Assembly (NCBI GenBank): GCA_037576195.1
Contig: CM075102.1
Span: 37,754,745-37,818,744, forward strand
Origin: Phytoseiulus persimilis
Lineage: Eukaryota > Arthropoda > Arachnida > Mesostigmata > Phytoseiidae
DNA length: 64,000 nt
Direction: 5' to 3'
Position numbers and translations under genes: made by a program. The notes under the pieces are model-generated. The model was not told the origin of the DNA. It did not search any database and saw only the letters and a list, made by a program, of their open reading frames with translations. Numbering within the stretch: the first letter of the stretch is position 1; each line of letters begins with the position of its first letter. Shown piece by piece: positions 11,501 through 26,700 of this stretch.

Positions 11501-14500
11501 GCGACAGCTTCTCGAGCAGCACATCCGTCGTTCGGAGACGGTTTCGCTGTCGACTCGATTTAGCGTCCTTCAGTCAGCCGGTGTCTCCATACGGCCGCGG
11601 GTCGCTCTGTTCGGCGGGCCGGTTGGTTGAGAAGCCGCCAACTATATGGCTAATAAAGTGTCCTGCGCATGGCAATGACTGACGAGTCCCTTTGGTCGAC
11701 GCGATTATGACGGAGTGTCCAATTGAAGATGGAGAGAGACGGCGAGTGAGCGAGAATGAAATGGCTACATGGAGAGATACGACGTACGCCAGGGGATAGG
11801 TTTGGTTGGCGGGTCGCTCGGCTGGTTTCCACCACAGCATGAACGAGCGCTGCTGCGTCGGACGTGATTAGTTTCCGATGGTTTGCTCTCCCTGCCGAGC
11901 GCTTTCCCAGGAACGCATTGCGTTCTCCTTCGACAATCATAAAGAGCTTTTCTCGCCCACACGTGCATCTAGGCTTGAGCATGCTCTCAGCTGTGGAATT
12001 AACTCATTCCCGAACACACGCAATGAATGATGAGGCTCCGGGTCTGAAGTTCCGCCAAATCAAAAAAGTTCCGATATTTTCCGCTCAGTTCGTAGGAGCA
12101 TGATGAATCCACGAGAAACGATGGCAGAGTAAAGACTGGAAGATACTCGGATCGCTCGACGAGCGGGAGTCAGAAGGTTGGGGCGCAGGCTCGGATACGT
12201 GCAGTTGATCTAATTAATAGAACCACTTCGACGATCCGAGTCATCTCGAGCTCGGCTCATAGAGTACGCTCCGCTTTGAACAGCTGATTGTTGCCTTGCC
12301 CGGGAGCCCGTGGTCATGAAAGGCAAGGGGGTTCGCGAATGAGTGCAGTTGATACGGAAGGTATTTTGCTCCTCGGAGTCGACCCAGGAGCACAGCGACA
12401 AAGTCCAAATGTGATCCTCTGATGGCAACATTATCGTCGCCGTCGTTCAGGTCGACGCCAGTAGCCGAAACCAACCGACCCGCCCGGATCTCGCCTCCGT
12501 TCAAAGGCTTACTCGAGGAGGTTGTTTAGACTCCATCTTCCTTATGCGGCAGGTTCTTTATGCAGAACGAACGCCACGGAAGCTTCGGAAGCGCTAACAG
12601 CAGCTGCTGCAGGGCGTTTGTTTCGGTTTTGCGATGCTGTAGAACGCTCCCAGCGAGGATGCGGTGAGTGCGCTTCCTCGCGAGCCAGCTGACTGACTGA
12701 CTGCCAGGCTGGCATATTCTGTTGGCTGTCTTCGTTTTTCCTTGCGACGCTTCTGGCGCGGCTACGAGAACGACTACCGCTGCTGCGACCGGTAGCGGTT
12801 GCCGAGCCAGCCGAACACGAACAATAGGGCACCGTCGATCTCGGGCTTGCCCTCCAGGAAAACTGAGCGAGCGTCACAAGCAAGAACGATCCGCGAGAAA
12901 GAGTTTGTTTGTTCGCCCGCCCGCTCGCTCGCTCCCTCTCTCGGGGAACAGCTGCTTTCTTTTGTAGCGAATGACACAGCGCGCAATACCTTCCATTTCT
13001 CCGGGTTCTCCTCTACACACACACAGTCCTCGTTCCCAATCTTCTCCTACTTACCCTCTTCTATCGTTTTCGGCGTCCACCGTCGCCTGCTATCAGTAGT
13101 CGCACAACTCCGCTTGTCTAACTACAGATTGTCGAATATCGCCAAGACCGTTCCCGTGCGGAAACGGGTCGTCGATTGAGGCGCGCCTGGCGTGGCCTTT
13201 GACGTGTCGCCCACGCGGCCTTGCCGTTTTCTGTCCACGGACAACAATTTTTACACGAAGCCGTTGCCGCGGACGCCCGCTTACCCGTTCGGTGCTCGTT
13301 ACCCCATCCCGAAGTTCTCCCCATCTGCTCGCCCCGACCCGAGGAGGACGAATATCCTTTCTGCGGCTGCGGGCGGTACCGAACTGAGTCCGCGGTGTCG
13401 AACTAAGTCCGCTTCGTCGCTCGATGACATGGTCCTGCTCCGCGATTCAATCAGGTGACCAGAAAAGGAATCTCAAGAGTCAGTACGGGCGCACTTCGCG
13501 GCGCTCACTTATATACAAGTCGGTGGCCTCGTTTCGCCACTACGAATTTCGGAACGGACGGGAGGGATGGGGGAAAAGCGGGATGAATCATTTTTCCACT
13601 CATCGCTGGCTGTTCGAGGCACCACTGAACAACTTCGGCTCTTCGCGGATTCGGTCGGCGGATTGAGTGCTGGACAGTGCGAGAACACGTTTGGAACCTC
13701 GTGGAGACTTTCAAGGAGGACGTTTTCAGAGTGGAGAGAAACGATCGGGAATTCTCGATGCTATGCTTTCAGCTGCGGTGGTCTCGACCGCAGCTCTGCG
13801 ACACTGCTCCAGAAACATCCCACTGCGATTCCAACAAGCGCAGTTATCAAGGAACCCATGCTATCAGCGATCGATTCCGGGGCTGATCGACGGTCGGTCG
13901 ATCGAACGAGCGTGTGCACCAACAGACGGAACCGACCCGCCATCGCTACAAATGGCGAATCGAAGCGTTAGCACGTCTGAGCAGTATCTCCGGCGCAATA
14001 TCATAAATATAACACATAGTTGGAAAACGTTCAGGGGATCTAGTGGATCAATAGAGTTTATAGGGTGTCGTCACTTTGCGGCTCTTCGCCGCGCTCCTGC
14101 AACGCTCTTATGATGGCCTTCGCGTTACAGTGATCGATGAAGCGCTCAACGGACGGACGAACATGTCAAACGAAGTGCGCACGACGACGACGTCGAGTGG
14201 AATACTTAGAGCGTGAGAGATTCGAATGACCAGTGGCGGTGATGAACACATCGATACAAGCGGAGCGACAAATCCCTCCGAGGACATGACTAGTAGTAGT
14301 AGTTGGCGGGTATGAAACGCGGAAAGCATTTTTGTTTCAGCTCCCCGCGTGCTTTCCCAACCGGTTGCAGCGGTGTCCCGCGTCTTCCTCCCGGTCGCAG
14401 TCCGTGGGGACGACACGCCGCGGTAAATAATTGGACCGGCTCCGGACCGCGCTATCGGTCTCACAGGGAGATTCGCTCTGGAGAGCCCTCTTCTTCGGAG

Positions 14501-14509
14501 AGGCAAAAA
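8572..14509. other. No gene recognised; simple repeats
   Basis: The stretch holds a GACT run (12689-12703), a CA run (13014-13025) and a TAG run (14290-14303). At 9529-9550 a string resembling a tRNA A box (TAGCTCAGTCG) has no matching B box. Minus-strand open segments at 8822-9073 and 11080-11409 read smoothly but match nothing known to me. Confidence 0.5.
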
Positions 14510-14701
14510 ATGGGAGGATCCGCGAGGAGATCCAGCCCTCACCGCTTCAACGTACAGGCACAGAAAAACGCCATTTTCGGATTGACGTACGCGGTAGCCC
14601 TTTTAGCCGGAGCATTTTGCTCGGCTGCTCAAGGTTCTATTCCCTGCCATTTTGTACGAGGCTGCAATCCACAATACAGCGACGGAGCCCAAGTTGAGTG
14701 A
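14510..14701 (+). other. Candidate small secreted or single-pass protein
   Basis: The 63-codon frame starts at an ATG preceded by AAAA. The first 22 residues are polar and basic. They are followed by a hydrophobic stretch (AIFGLTYAVALLAGAF) and a C-S-A-A-Q-G cleavage-like site. The remaining 20 or so residues contain a two-Cys loop (IPCHFVRGCNP). The layout resembles a short secreted peptide precursor with one disulfide, but there is no flanking splice evidence or dibasic site, and third-position bias is absent. Confidence 0.15.
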
Positions 14702-17700
14702 ACGCGCTGGATTCGGTCAGGGGAAACATGTGTTCACAATTTCGGCGCCAATGTACGTTCTGCTGCCCGCGTTGCTGAGGCTCTATCAGAGGTCAGAGAG
14801 CCGAAGGGATCGCTGTATTCCTTTGGCTGAATTTCGTTGCGGCCAGACAGAAGGTTCGAGCCGTGAACGGGTTTCTCCTAACTCGATTCATTCCCTCCTC
14901 TCTTTCCCTCTCTCCACCGCTCGCTACGCCTGGCGAAAGATCGTTGGCTTCTTCTTTTGGCCCGCCGAAATTACTTAAAAGCCCTCCTCCGGCAACCGCA
15001 AGTGAGCTTACCGAACAACTCTGCAGTGCCAGCAACTCTCTATACGAGTCGGCACCAGCTAGCCTCCTAACAGCTATTAGATGAGTATCTCCAGCGAGCT
15101 CCTTTCATGCCGTCGTTCGCCGTCTCTCTGGCGGAAGGCTTCAGCCTCGTATCAAAGCAAGCTCCTGGCCAAGGGAAAATAACAACTCGTGTACTGAAAC
15201 CGATGCTCTCATTTCGACTGCGAGATGTCTGGGGACTTCTTTGTGGTTTTGCGACTCCAGCCCGAGATTTAATTTCTGAGCTGGACGGAAAATAAGTCCT
15301 GGTGCTGATGGCGCCGTGCGCTCCCCGTCATCACGACTCAGCCTCGCGCTCCGAAGCAATACCGAAAGGTGAATCCGGGACACTCCTGAGGGCTGGCTGA
15401 GAGGTTCAGCCGAAAAACAGAGAGCCTCGCGCTCCGAGAGGGAAATTCTGTTGTGCACTCAAAGAGCTGAATTTTATTTTTTCTTCGCTGAAATCGTCCC
15501 GAGCTCAAGAATCTGGGGATCCGTCTCATCGAGAGCTTCCATGAAACTCAGAGATTCAGATCAACCGAGGCGAGGGCTCGTGTGCTCTCCTAGTGGACGA
15601 CGTTCAGAAACAAAGAATAGAACACTCAAGCGTCTCTATCCGAAAGGAAAGATACACAATGAGAGCAAGATGTAGAAAGCGTGACGTCAACCTCGTGTGT
15701 TGCCCAACACCTGTTCTCATCTCTCAGTTTCCCGGTCCACTCATTTCGCAAGCGCAAACAAGAACGTACATTTTCAGAGCCTGTTGATCGGGCGCTCGAA
15801 TCGCCTTGCGTGTGATATTTATGACCGGATTGTCTCCGAATGAATCATTCCCGCGGAATCGGAACTGAGTGAGTGACTGTCACGGATCGGAGCTCTGAAT
15901 TCCCCTCTCTCGCTGGCTCATTCGAGTTGCGACGCCGCGGTTTGTGTGCCGTCGCCCACCTGATCCATTCATTCAGCTCGGCGGAGCTGGAGGACAATCA
16001 CGATGAGTTCTGAAGGGAAGATTGGAATTCCGAACTCGTTTTGTGTGACGCGCGCTAGATCTCCCCTGGTGCCATGAATCAATATTCTGGGTCTCTGCAC
16101 CCCCAATGTAGACTCAGCGAAAAAGCGCGATTGGACGAATTGTCGCTTTGGCTTGTTTGATCGGACGCAGAACAAATTTCCCAGGGAACGTGCCGGTCGT
16201 ATGATCGTACTGATCAGACAGATCATCCTGGACCCTTGTGAAAGCCCGCAGTGGGAACTGACGTTTCAGTACTTGAGTGCATAATTTTCAAAGTCCTAGT
16301 AGAGCTGTCGATCCACACAACTGAATCATCCCTTTGGAGAGTTCTGCGCTCTCAAATACGCTCTTCGGTTGGCCTCAAGGAGATTCATGACGAGCTGAGA
16401 AGGACGCTCGTGGTAAGAGAGGCATACAGATTCACTGCGACTAGGGGCACATCAAAGATATCGCGATAGAGGGGGTGGCGAAATTATCTGAATGTTTCTT
16501 CTGATCGTCTCGCATCTCAGGAGTTGGGTGTGACTCGAACGCGGGCGTTCCGATTGTAACTTCTCCGAGCGAACGTTTCGAGGGCTCGTATCGATCATCC
16601 AAAGGGATGAGAGCGATAAAAACGCGCATTGCAGCGATCCATTATTGCTTCATTTCCATCATTGCTCTGAAACCTGGGAAAGAGCTGGTTATTGATCGCT
16701 TCCACGCTCATCATCCCCTGCTGCGTCTCTTTCAGTACCCGAATCGACACTGCCGCCATCCGAATGTTCTCCGCGATCGAAGACGTCAGACTCAGGGGTT
16801 TCAAGGAAATCCAGGTATCTCTCAGGATAGGAGGAACGTGGTGAGATCTGCTCGCTACGTCGGACTCACGATGAGACAAGCATTTCGTGAGAGGATGGTC
16901 ATCGAGAGGGCTCATCACAACCGGAGAAGGCACAAGATTTTTGGAATATTTCCAATGATTCCGTCGATTATGTGGCTGATTCTGAGAACAGAGTTGTTCC
17001 CCCGATGGAACGCTCGGTGATTCGTTCGCGAAACGAAGATGCGGAAAAGAAATAAGGAGAAGAGCACAGATCGTTTGCGAGGTCAGTGTTTTCCTGGATA
17101 GAAATGTCAGTGTTTTCTACGAACTGTGTTCGTCGCTGATTCCTCTCTTTGCGGGACCGATTGCATGTAGAGGAGGAGGATTCGAACAACGCTCAGACGT
17201 TGAGAACTTCAACCTCTTTGTGAATACGTTTCATCACACGACGAATGCTGAGAACTTGTCTGTCGGCTCTGTGAGAGACGGCTGCCAAGAACGCTTAAAG
17301 AGATCTGTCGTCGAGAACACTCGGGAGCCGCCGGTTTTCACAACGATCTCATCGATGTTTGGTGAGGCCCAGCTGATCGAATCGGTCTGTTCGAATTGTC
17401 GGGTAATTCCCTTGACATCAATTGTGTCGACATCTTCTTGCCAGAGATCGCTGAGTCTGCTGAGTCCGAATTCTTGACGGAAAGAATCATGGAGTCCCAT
17501 GTGTGGAGTGGATCTTGGGAACGAGGACTTCTCCCCGGGGGTCAGGGCTGCGGGAGGGACAGCGCGGTAGCATTGAAAGAACGGAGAAGCTCCAACTTCT
17601 GCTAAGTTTGGGGAGTTGAGCTCTCTAGCTTATCCCGAATAGCGAACGTTTTCCATAGAGCTATTCCAAATAATATGAACGAGTCGAAATCCAGACAATG

Positions 17701-20700
17701 GCGCTTTGATGTCGAAGACCAAATTCAACCGCGAATTCGACTGGATACCTAGCAGGGTTTCAATTGTTGACAGCTAGATTTCGGAGGGCGAGTTGAGTGG
17801 TTTGTTCCGAGTTCAGTACCTCAGCCGGCGGGCTAGTGGCTCCCTCGGCGGCCGTGAAGCTCTGAGAGGATCCAAACAACCGGGCGAACTCGCAGAAGCC
17901 TACCGCCTCCCCACTCTGTCCGTCACTATGGCAGGCCGAGGAGCCTAACGATGCCATGAATATCAATCAGAACAGGGCGGCGATGAGTCGATTGGATTGT
18001 GCATTTGCCGCGTGAAGCCAGATTGGCGGATGGCGGGGAGAGGCTCGCAGCTTATCAAGACGGTTCGCGAATAACACTCCCCATTGAGTCTGTCTGTTTC
18101 CTCTCTTCCTGGGTCGGGCCAAGAAGCGGTCTCAAGCCTCGACCGAGGGACGCTGAAGATGTCATTCGTCAGAAATTGGAGTCGCGCGTTTGTGCCTCGC
18201 AAAAACAAAACCCAATAACGCAAGGAGGTTCCAGCTCCGAATGCGGTCGGTCATCCGACGCCATCCGGCGCCGGCGCGATCGATTTAACTGACCGAACGG
18301 GTAGAAAGCAACGGAACGACCAACTTCCACCAGGCTCGACAACTCGTTGCTACAGAATCATCCAATCGAGCCCTTGATGACTTTCGATGCTCGGCCGATA
18401 TGCCGGAAAGGACTAAATCCGCAACTGATTTTCGGCGCGGTCTCAATAGCTGAATCGTATACTTTTGTCGTCAGACATAGTTTGCGGCTCGGCCGAATCG
18501 ATCCGAGGGTCCGTCGGATGTTTCATCCGGGTGCTCGCACTCAGAAGCTGAGGACTTCGCTCGCAAAATTCTCCCACTGCCCGGGATCGTAGACGATGCT
18601 CCCAACTGGAAGGCCTCAGCTCACCAGGGACATTGATGCATGGCAACGTCGGCTGTCAACACCTCGTAGAGGAACAACACCTGGCGGAAAGCGGCGCAAG
18701 AGTTTTATAGGCGACGTAAAGTTCGTTCATTGCGGACGGGGAAATATCACTGACATTTCTTTTACAAGCTCCTCATATCCTGACTGACAAGCACTGAGCT
18801 ATACTCGGCGGGACTTTAGCAGCGCACTCGGGTTTTTGTGTTGTGCCGCAAACCTGAGTGGCAGCGGCTGGAACAAACACTCATAGACACTCATTAGTCG
18901 CCAGTCAGCACTTACTGGAGCGGACTCTTATGTCACGAATTGTCGGAGTGTCTTTGGCCTCCGTAACGGTGGAGCCTATTGTTCGTCGGCCTCCACATTC
19001 GGCGATCCTCTTTGTTGCCCCTCCTGCTCTTCAGGATGGTTGCGAGCTGTTCCCGTCAAAACGATGTCCAATCCATTCCCATTTCTCGCGAGCATCCCTT
19101 CCAGGAGGAGAAAGAAATTGCGTTCCCCGGAATATCGAGTTAAGAATGCATTCGAAATTCGGGAGCCGAAAGAAGTTTTGTTATTCCTCTCCTGTACACA
19201 GTATTATCGGATGAGTCGCTGTCGTTTTCGTCTACGCAAGAGGAATGACCACCTGGGAGCCTCTGGTGCATGGCAAATACCCCCAGCACAGAGCCAGCTG
19301 CTGCTCCCGAGGGTGCAGCGCTGAATCGATGACCACCAGAGTTCTTCAACTTGTTTCAGCCGGTGAGGAGCCCACCAGGGGCGATGTTGTCTTCGACCAT
19401 TGGACACAGTTTTCCCACAGTTCTCGTATTGGACAACGTATTTACCAATGCTCACACATGCTTTGTCCCTGTTGCTGCGCGTAGAGTCTCGGGCTTCGAG
19501 AACCTGCTCGAATCGAACACGTGAGCTACCTAATTGGTTCTCTATCGCTCTCAATCATGTCTCTATGAGCCTCTTTAGAGTTCAACTAGTCCTGGTCAAA
19601 CTTCAAACGGCGATTCTGCGTTCCGGCATTCCATAGAAGTGGATCACGAACGAAGTATCCTCCCGTTGTCGCAGATTGTCTCCGTGGGAGGGGCGATGAC
19701 CTCGAGTTGAGACCATGAATCTAGACATCACGAAGTGTTGTGATGTAGGCATACGAACACGGCTTCGGACAGACCAAGTAGTGGTGGTGATCAATGCTTG
19801 AGCTTATGTTCACTCTCGATGAGGTTCTCGATCACTTTCGCGCAGCTCGCCGCAGTTCTTGGGCTTCCCTGTACAACCACGTGACAGGTCTCTTTTCGTG
19901 TTGAACGCTGTCGGGACAATTAAATGGGTTTGTGCCCACTTCTAGTTCGGAGCTGACAGGTAGTTACTTGCGAAACTGATCAGAAGAGCTCCTCGGGAAC
20001 TCATATCCATGGCTCACAGGATCCTGATGCAGTGGAATCGCGTCATGTTGGGAATGATTACGACGAACAGCAACGCGCGATTCCTGCAGTTAATCCACTC
20101 GCTGAAACGAATAAAGATAGCTCTGCCTGCACCCTCGAATTCCGTCTGATCGTCCCGCGAAATCTGAGGTTGGATGGAGGTTATCTCGCGCCTTCAGCGA
20201 TCAAGCAGGAGATCCAGGGGAGGGAGGTAAATTGTCGACTGAGCCAGCTACTTGGCAGCAGATGATAGAATGCGCGAAGGGTGCAGATGGAACCGCAAGC
20301 TGGTTCTGATAACAAACTCCGGAATTATCTGTATTGTTGATGATCCGAGGACAAATATGAACGAAATCAACTGATCAAATCCTCACTCGGCTCCACTCTG
20401 CTATCTAACGAGTGGAACTCTGGCTGAGAATGGAGGGCTGGATCACACTCGTTTTTTCGAATCGCTGTCGCGACAAACTGACTCATTCGGGCCCGAGGGG
20501 TTCGTTGTATCGAAATTTCACCGTATGGATAATATCAACAATCCTTCGAACGAACAGGAGTGGGTTGAGAGTAGAGGTATTCAGTCGAAGAAAATGGTTA
20601 TCGGGCATCTTCCTGGGAATCTGAGGATTCTTTAGTGGCAGGCGGGTTGAGCAGTTCGGTGAACTCTTCAAGCGCGCCCCCGGTGCGCCCCAATTCCCTG

Positions 20701-23700
20701 ATATACCGCCCTAATACGCTTCGCTCGGTATGTCTATGACTTGGTGGATCATTGCCCAGGCATCGTCCTCTTCGGGAGCCTCACGTCGAAACAAATTTTA
20801 CGAATCAGGCTCTGTCCATCTCGCCTGATGAAACTGTTCCAGTTCCAGATACTTTGGACCGGTTTCCAGAACACGCTATGAATCATTAGCTCTCACTATT
20901 GAGAGAACTATCTCCATGAGAAGCTACAGGTGGATTGTCAAGCTGACCGCACATGGAGGTCGCGAATATTTCGACGCAAAACTCCTTCACTGTGTCCAAT
21001 CGAAAGCTTCCGGAGGAAATTCAATGATTTCTGCGATTGTATGAGCTTCGGTCGCCTTTTTTCACAGATCCGAACAGGATACGCGCTATTCCCGATTCAA
21101 CATGTGTATGTAGATACGAAATATACTCGCAAAGGTGTCCCAAGGTGGTTTTCCTCCCGATTTCTCTGAGACACGGTGACAGTATTATGACTCATTTGGA
21201 ACCGTGCGAAACCAGTGAGAGGAGAGTCTGGATGCTTGGCTTGTTGGTCTATTTGCAGCAATGAGTCCGAGGGTTAGGAACCTGACCCGAAATTCATCCA
21301 AGTTATTGAATTTGTAGGTTATATCTTCGATTATAAACCCGTTAATCCTACCGACTCAAAAAATGTTATCCTCACAAGCGCTTCCTGAATAAAATTGTCG
21401 TTCCGCGCTGTGACCGTTGCGGCTGTTTAGATGTGGCGATCGAGAAAGAAAGTGGTTCCCGCATGATTTCGATATTTCGAGTAGACGGGTAGATTCCGGA
21501 AGCGCCAATTAGCGCAGGATACGTTATCCCACGACCACGAGCCCGATGCGACAGATTGCGACTGAATCCCTTCTCGTGACCAGAAATCCGCTAGCCAGCG
21601 GTCAGACCCTCCGTGTGGTCCCTTAGGCAATCCACTAAGCGCCCGAGAATCGTGTGGCTTGCTTCTTTCCGCGCTGAGCCTTCCCACACGACTCACAAAA
21701 ATGCCTATAGTTCGAAAGAAACCGCTTCCAGGCAGCAATAAGTTTTCACCCTAGAGAGCGTTTGTCGACCGATGGCTTCTCCGAATCGCCGCTAATAGGG
21801 CACTCGATTGCCTCAGCGACTTGATCTTGGCCTACTGAGCAACATAAATAGATCGAATCCAGTAGCAGCTGGCGGGAACTCGTCACTCCCCTCCGTCAGA
21901 ATCCCCTCAGACTCGCGCTGGGTGATTACCCAGGTTCGGCTTAACGTACCGGCTGGCCGTCCGGAGATCCACCCGCCCGCTTGTCCCTCCGGCAGACGCT
22001 CGGGCACGTTGAGGGCCTTCCCCAGGAAGAGGCGTCGAAGAGAGACGCGCAGACCTTTCGACTCTCTCGCTAACCCGCCGAAACGGGAGGCGACGCTCAT
22101 CAACGATTGGGATCTCTCCAGCAGAAACATTCCCCGCTCTCGTCCAAGCCCGTCGGTATCGCACCACATTCTACACGATGCACAACTGCTACCGGAATCG
22201 TACTCTTATTCGGTCGACCGTCGGTTTGACTCGTTCGGTGTTAGGGTCGCAGATGCTTGTCTGCCTTTCACGGCTGGAACGAGGGGCAGCAGTTTTCCAG
22301 GGTACGTTCCGTGGAGCAGAAGCCGTCTCTCCAACCTTGGAGACGTGAGGAGCCGGATGGGGCAATAGGATGCGTTTTCTCGTTATCTCTGTACTTTGAA
22401 GACGATTCCGCCCCGGCTTAATCATGCTCTCCCCTCGTACTGACTCCGAGGCCAATCAGAGCACAGTCGATCAACTCCATGGACCCTCAGAGAAATGGTC
22501 GGACAGACTTCGAAATCACCTTCAGGCAACCCGAAAAGTATGGTCACATCGGGGCGATTTCAACACCGAAGTTTTGTGAGAACGAGGGGAAAGTGTAATC
22601 TTAACGGGGCGATATCATCTCCAAAGTAGAGTGAGGAGGAGGAAAGGACTCGTTCTGCCTCATTTTACATCACTCGCGAAACGCTTGACATTCGCCGCGC
22701 CCAACAGCACCCTCGGCACACAGTATGACGACCCCTGCCGTAGACACTGATTCTTGTTTGTACATCAGTTGTTCAGAGTTCAGATCCATTAGTGCTGTTC
22801 AACTGCAACGATTAGGGAGATCGTAGAAGAGAGCTCAACCAACCGAAACGTGAGAACGAGAGAACAGGAGCGAGCTTTGAGGAAAGGAGTCTCCACCTCC
22901 GTTCGGCTGGTTCCGACTCGAAATGAAGAAAGATGGATCAGTTTACGGAGCCGAGTCGAGGCCGATTTATTCAGTGAGCGTGGAGCCGGAGCGCCGTGCT
23001 CCAAGCTCGATGAAAATAGGCGTCGGCGCGACAATCATCTTCAACCTATTTTGCTCGGAACGGCCATCCGAGCCATTCTCCATCCTGCCCCTTTGACAAT
23101 CTCCTCGGGTGGCTCGCCGCGCCGAACAGAAGATTGGGAGTTGTCCGTCCGGAAGGTGTGGCACAATGCGCAGGAGTCAGAAACAACATACTTTCTGTCC
23201 GCGTGATGCGAACCAGACTGGACCTCGTCTTGGTCCCCGGGTTTCTCTCTCGGTTTTGCAGTGGCGGCTGGAGGCGAGATGACATCGTCGGACGAATCAA
23301 TCCTACGCTTCCCGACCCCGCCCCATCCCTTGTTGAATTTTTTTCCCGTATCCGCTCGCGCAGCAAAGAAGGCGGGCAGACAGGCAAAAGGGCGGGAAGG
23401 CGAGCGACTAAGGAGGGAGATGTTGCTCCAGAGAAAGTGACAAAGCCAAAACCGGAAATGGGACGACAACGCCGCTCGCCATTGCCGCCGCCGCCTCGTC
23501 TCCCTCTCCTGTAGCGTTGTTGTCGGAAGAAAAATGAGAACCGTCACCATTGCACCTCGGACCGTGGCTGCAGCCGCAACTCTGTTGAAAAAGAACGAAT
23601 CGCTTGTAGCTCCGCTCGACTCGAGGAGGCTTCTGTTGCCGAGTTGGCGACCGCGGCGGGTCGATTCAGAGCGAATGGAATCTGGTTGAGCCGCCCTGGC

Positions 23701-26700
23701 TGGAACAGAGCGCGTACTCGCGTCGCGTCGGACGAGGCTCTCATCGGAAGCTGGAACTCACAAACACTAGTTTGACTACTAGACTAGAGAGATTCGCTCA
23801 GAGGCCTCGAAGAACCTGGGACTCATCTCAAGTTTCACCCCGAAGAGGTCGCTTGCGGGGTTCAACTCAAGGGTCCAGGCCAAAAGCAGCCACGACTTGG
23901 ATTCTGGTTGAGACGATGGCTGCATGCGGTTTCGGGAAGAATCGGGGCTCTGCAGCTCTCGTTCCCACAAATTCACCGGAATAGAATCTCGAGAAATCTC
24001 ATGACAACGCTACACTGTTCCAAGACGCTCCCAAGATTGATCGTACCGAGGAGAATTGCGGCTGTGGGAATACTGAGTGAGCGCAAGTGAAGTGTCTGCA
24101 CAGAGCTTGATCGAAGAAACACATCGCTTGATCGGGTCTCATCGTCGTCTGATGGCCCACGAGGGTTCGAGTCGCGAATTCCGATGTCGTGTTCCGCATC
24201 CTGCGGCAGAATGAACGAGAGGGCCTCGAGTGGGCTGCGAGCGACTTCGGTCGGAAGTTGCTTAAAGGGCTTCTTCCGCTTCCGGAATAATCGATGTCGA
24301 TGTTGAACCAACGATTCACTCCACTCAACGACTTGTCAACACGACATAACAATCAGCCGCTCACTTGTCGTAGTCGCTGCTCCGTGACCCTCTCAGCAAC
24401 TTCGCTTTTTAGCCCGATCACCGTCCCCGGAACTGATTGTTCGACCTCCGACACCACATAGTTCGTCACTCTCTCGTCGTCGGGCAGGCGACGAAGTGTT
24501 TTGTTGCATCAACTGTTTCCTCCCTCGAGGGGGGTCGAGCCAGCGATGTTCGAGACGACGAAATCCGCGGCGGAGGAGAATCAGAGGGTTCGAATACCGT
24601 GAGGTCCCCGGTCGTCCCGAGTTGGAATTCATTTGTTTCAAATATCGGCACATCGAGTCGTTCCCGGAACGGTCGCTGATAGATCTGAAAACGGGATCCC
24701 GGGCTCCTCCGCTCCCTGAACAACGAGTCGAGCGAATTCATCCGGGCCGTCGAAGGAATTACTCATAGCCCTCTCGAGTGGGTCGAGTGTTGTGTCCGAG
24801 ACACGAGTCTGTTGGCGATCCCTCATGATTGTAGGGTTCTTGAGCGAGCGGGCTTCTTCAGCTGACCATCGGAAACTGTAGCGAGGCAGACGGCGGACGG
24901 GCCGTTGGTAGAGCGCTCTTGTTTTGACTAGCCGTCTCGATGTAACCTCCGGAACCGCGAGGCTGCCGAGGAGAACAAAAGGGAACGGAGGCGTAACTGA
25001 ACTTCGTCAATGACTGTTTTCTCTACGAGAGATGAGCTCGATAATTTGCAGTGGCCGCCGTTTCCTGGGCCGTATGAGTGGCTACGCAGTTAGACGCTCC
25101 TTCCGGAGACGTGGCGGGGTGGGCAAGTGGCCACTTTCGTCGATCTGAAGAATAGAGAGGACGAACAAAGCCGGGGCGGGGGAGAAGATGCTGGTTAATG
25201 GAGCGGAGAACCGGCTCTGCCCGACAAATCTCCGGGAGCTCCGTCGGCTCTCGCAGAATGTCCAGGAGCAGGCGCAGGAGGACTGCCGACATCCTTCAGC
25301 ATGTGACCGAGTGAACGAGCGAGCACCGACTGCAGCTAAGGACGACGGAGGAGTCCGGGCTTTACCACCTCCCTTACGAAGGAGAATTCATGGGGTGCCG
25401 CCAGGCAGAAACGACACCACCCTCCCAAACTAGACTCCGGGCTAGGATCTCGGCGTTCCGAGTCGCACCGAGTGGAACTGCGATACGTTCTCGTCTGGTT
25501 GACAATCATATTGGAAACGGGTTGATGAGTTTTCCGGCGGCGGCCTTCTGCTATGGCTCCTCTCGTCGGACAGAATTCTCGACGGAGTCTCCAGAGACCG
25601 AGAACGCTGTCTGAGAACACTTGTTCGTGTTTGATGTCGCAGCCCGAGAGTTTCACTCCGATCTTCATCAGGTCGGAAAGTGTTCCGGAAACCAATTGAC
25701 TTGGCCTTCTCCGCTTGTTCTGACACCTTCCGACACACATTTTGTCAACCGCAAAGGCAGAGCTATTGTTTGGTAGTGCGCGGCCTTCATCTCTCGGGAA
25801 GCAGCAGATTCTTTCCACGAACGTCGTTCGTTCAATATCGCTCAGCTTGGCGGAATAGACAGGATGCCTCCTGATGTCATTCTCGGGGAAGCTCCGCATG
25901 AAGGAGCTTCATGTTTTTCTCGAGAGTGGTCACTGTGAGGGTCGTAGCTCGTTCGGCGTCTCAAACTGCTTCGGATCACGCTCCTCTTGGAGCAACGATG
26001 GCATCAGAGAGAAACGGGCGTCGGAAGTCGAAGACTGACGCTCAACAATGGGTGCCCCAGCTGCCTTCGGAGCACAATAGCCTCTCGCTTGGGACCTCGT
26101 CTACTTCATTAGCCGGAGCTCCCTCTCTCCCACATTCTTCCCGACTAGTTTTGTTAGAGCAGAAAAAATAAACAATCTCACCAGTAGATATGGTCACACC
26201 ATACAACAAGAGAGAGGTCTCTCGACACGTCGGCCGGTAGAGCTCGAAAACTCTGCCGGGACCATCGTGGAGAGTTCCGGAAGAACCCATCCGATGCGTC
26301 TGGGGAATTTTTGGAGGCCACAGCGACCGGGATCGAATCAAAACCGTATGTCGCGACGCTCCGCGTACCGATGGTAGGAACTGCGAAAGACAGCGGGGAA
26401 AGAAACGCATAGAGCTAAATCGAGCTAGATCGGTCGACGCAACCATTATTCATGTTTCCGGGGGAGCCTTCCTCTGAGACTTCCGTTAGGAATCTCGTTC
26501 GCAAGCTAGCGACACTTTGAGGAATAGGGTGGGAGAAACGGGCCGGGAAGAGTTTTTTGCGTTCAGCTGATCTGATCGGCGCCGATTTGCAGGTGGCAAG
26601 AAAAACTCGCAGCTCGTTCATTCGGGAAGAGACATAAAAATATTCCCATTGATTTTCTTTGTCCCATATAGCGGCAGCTCCGGTCTGGCGGTTTCGCTCT

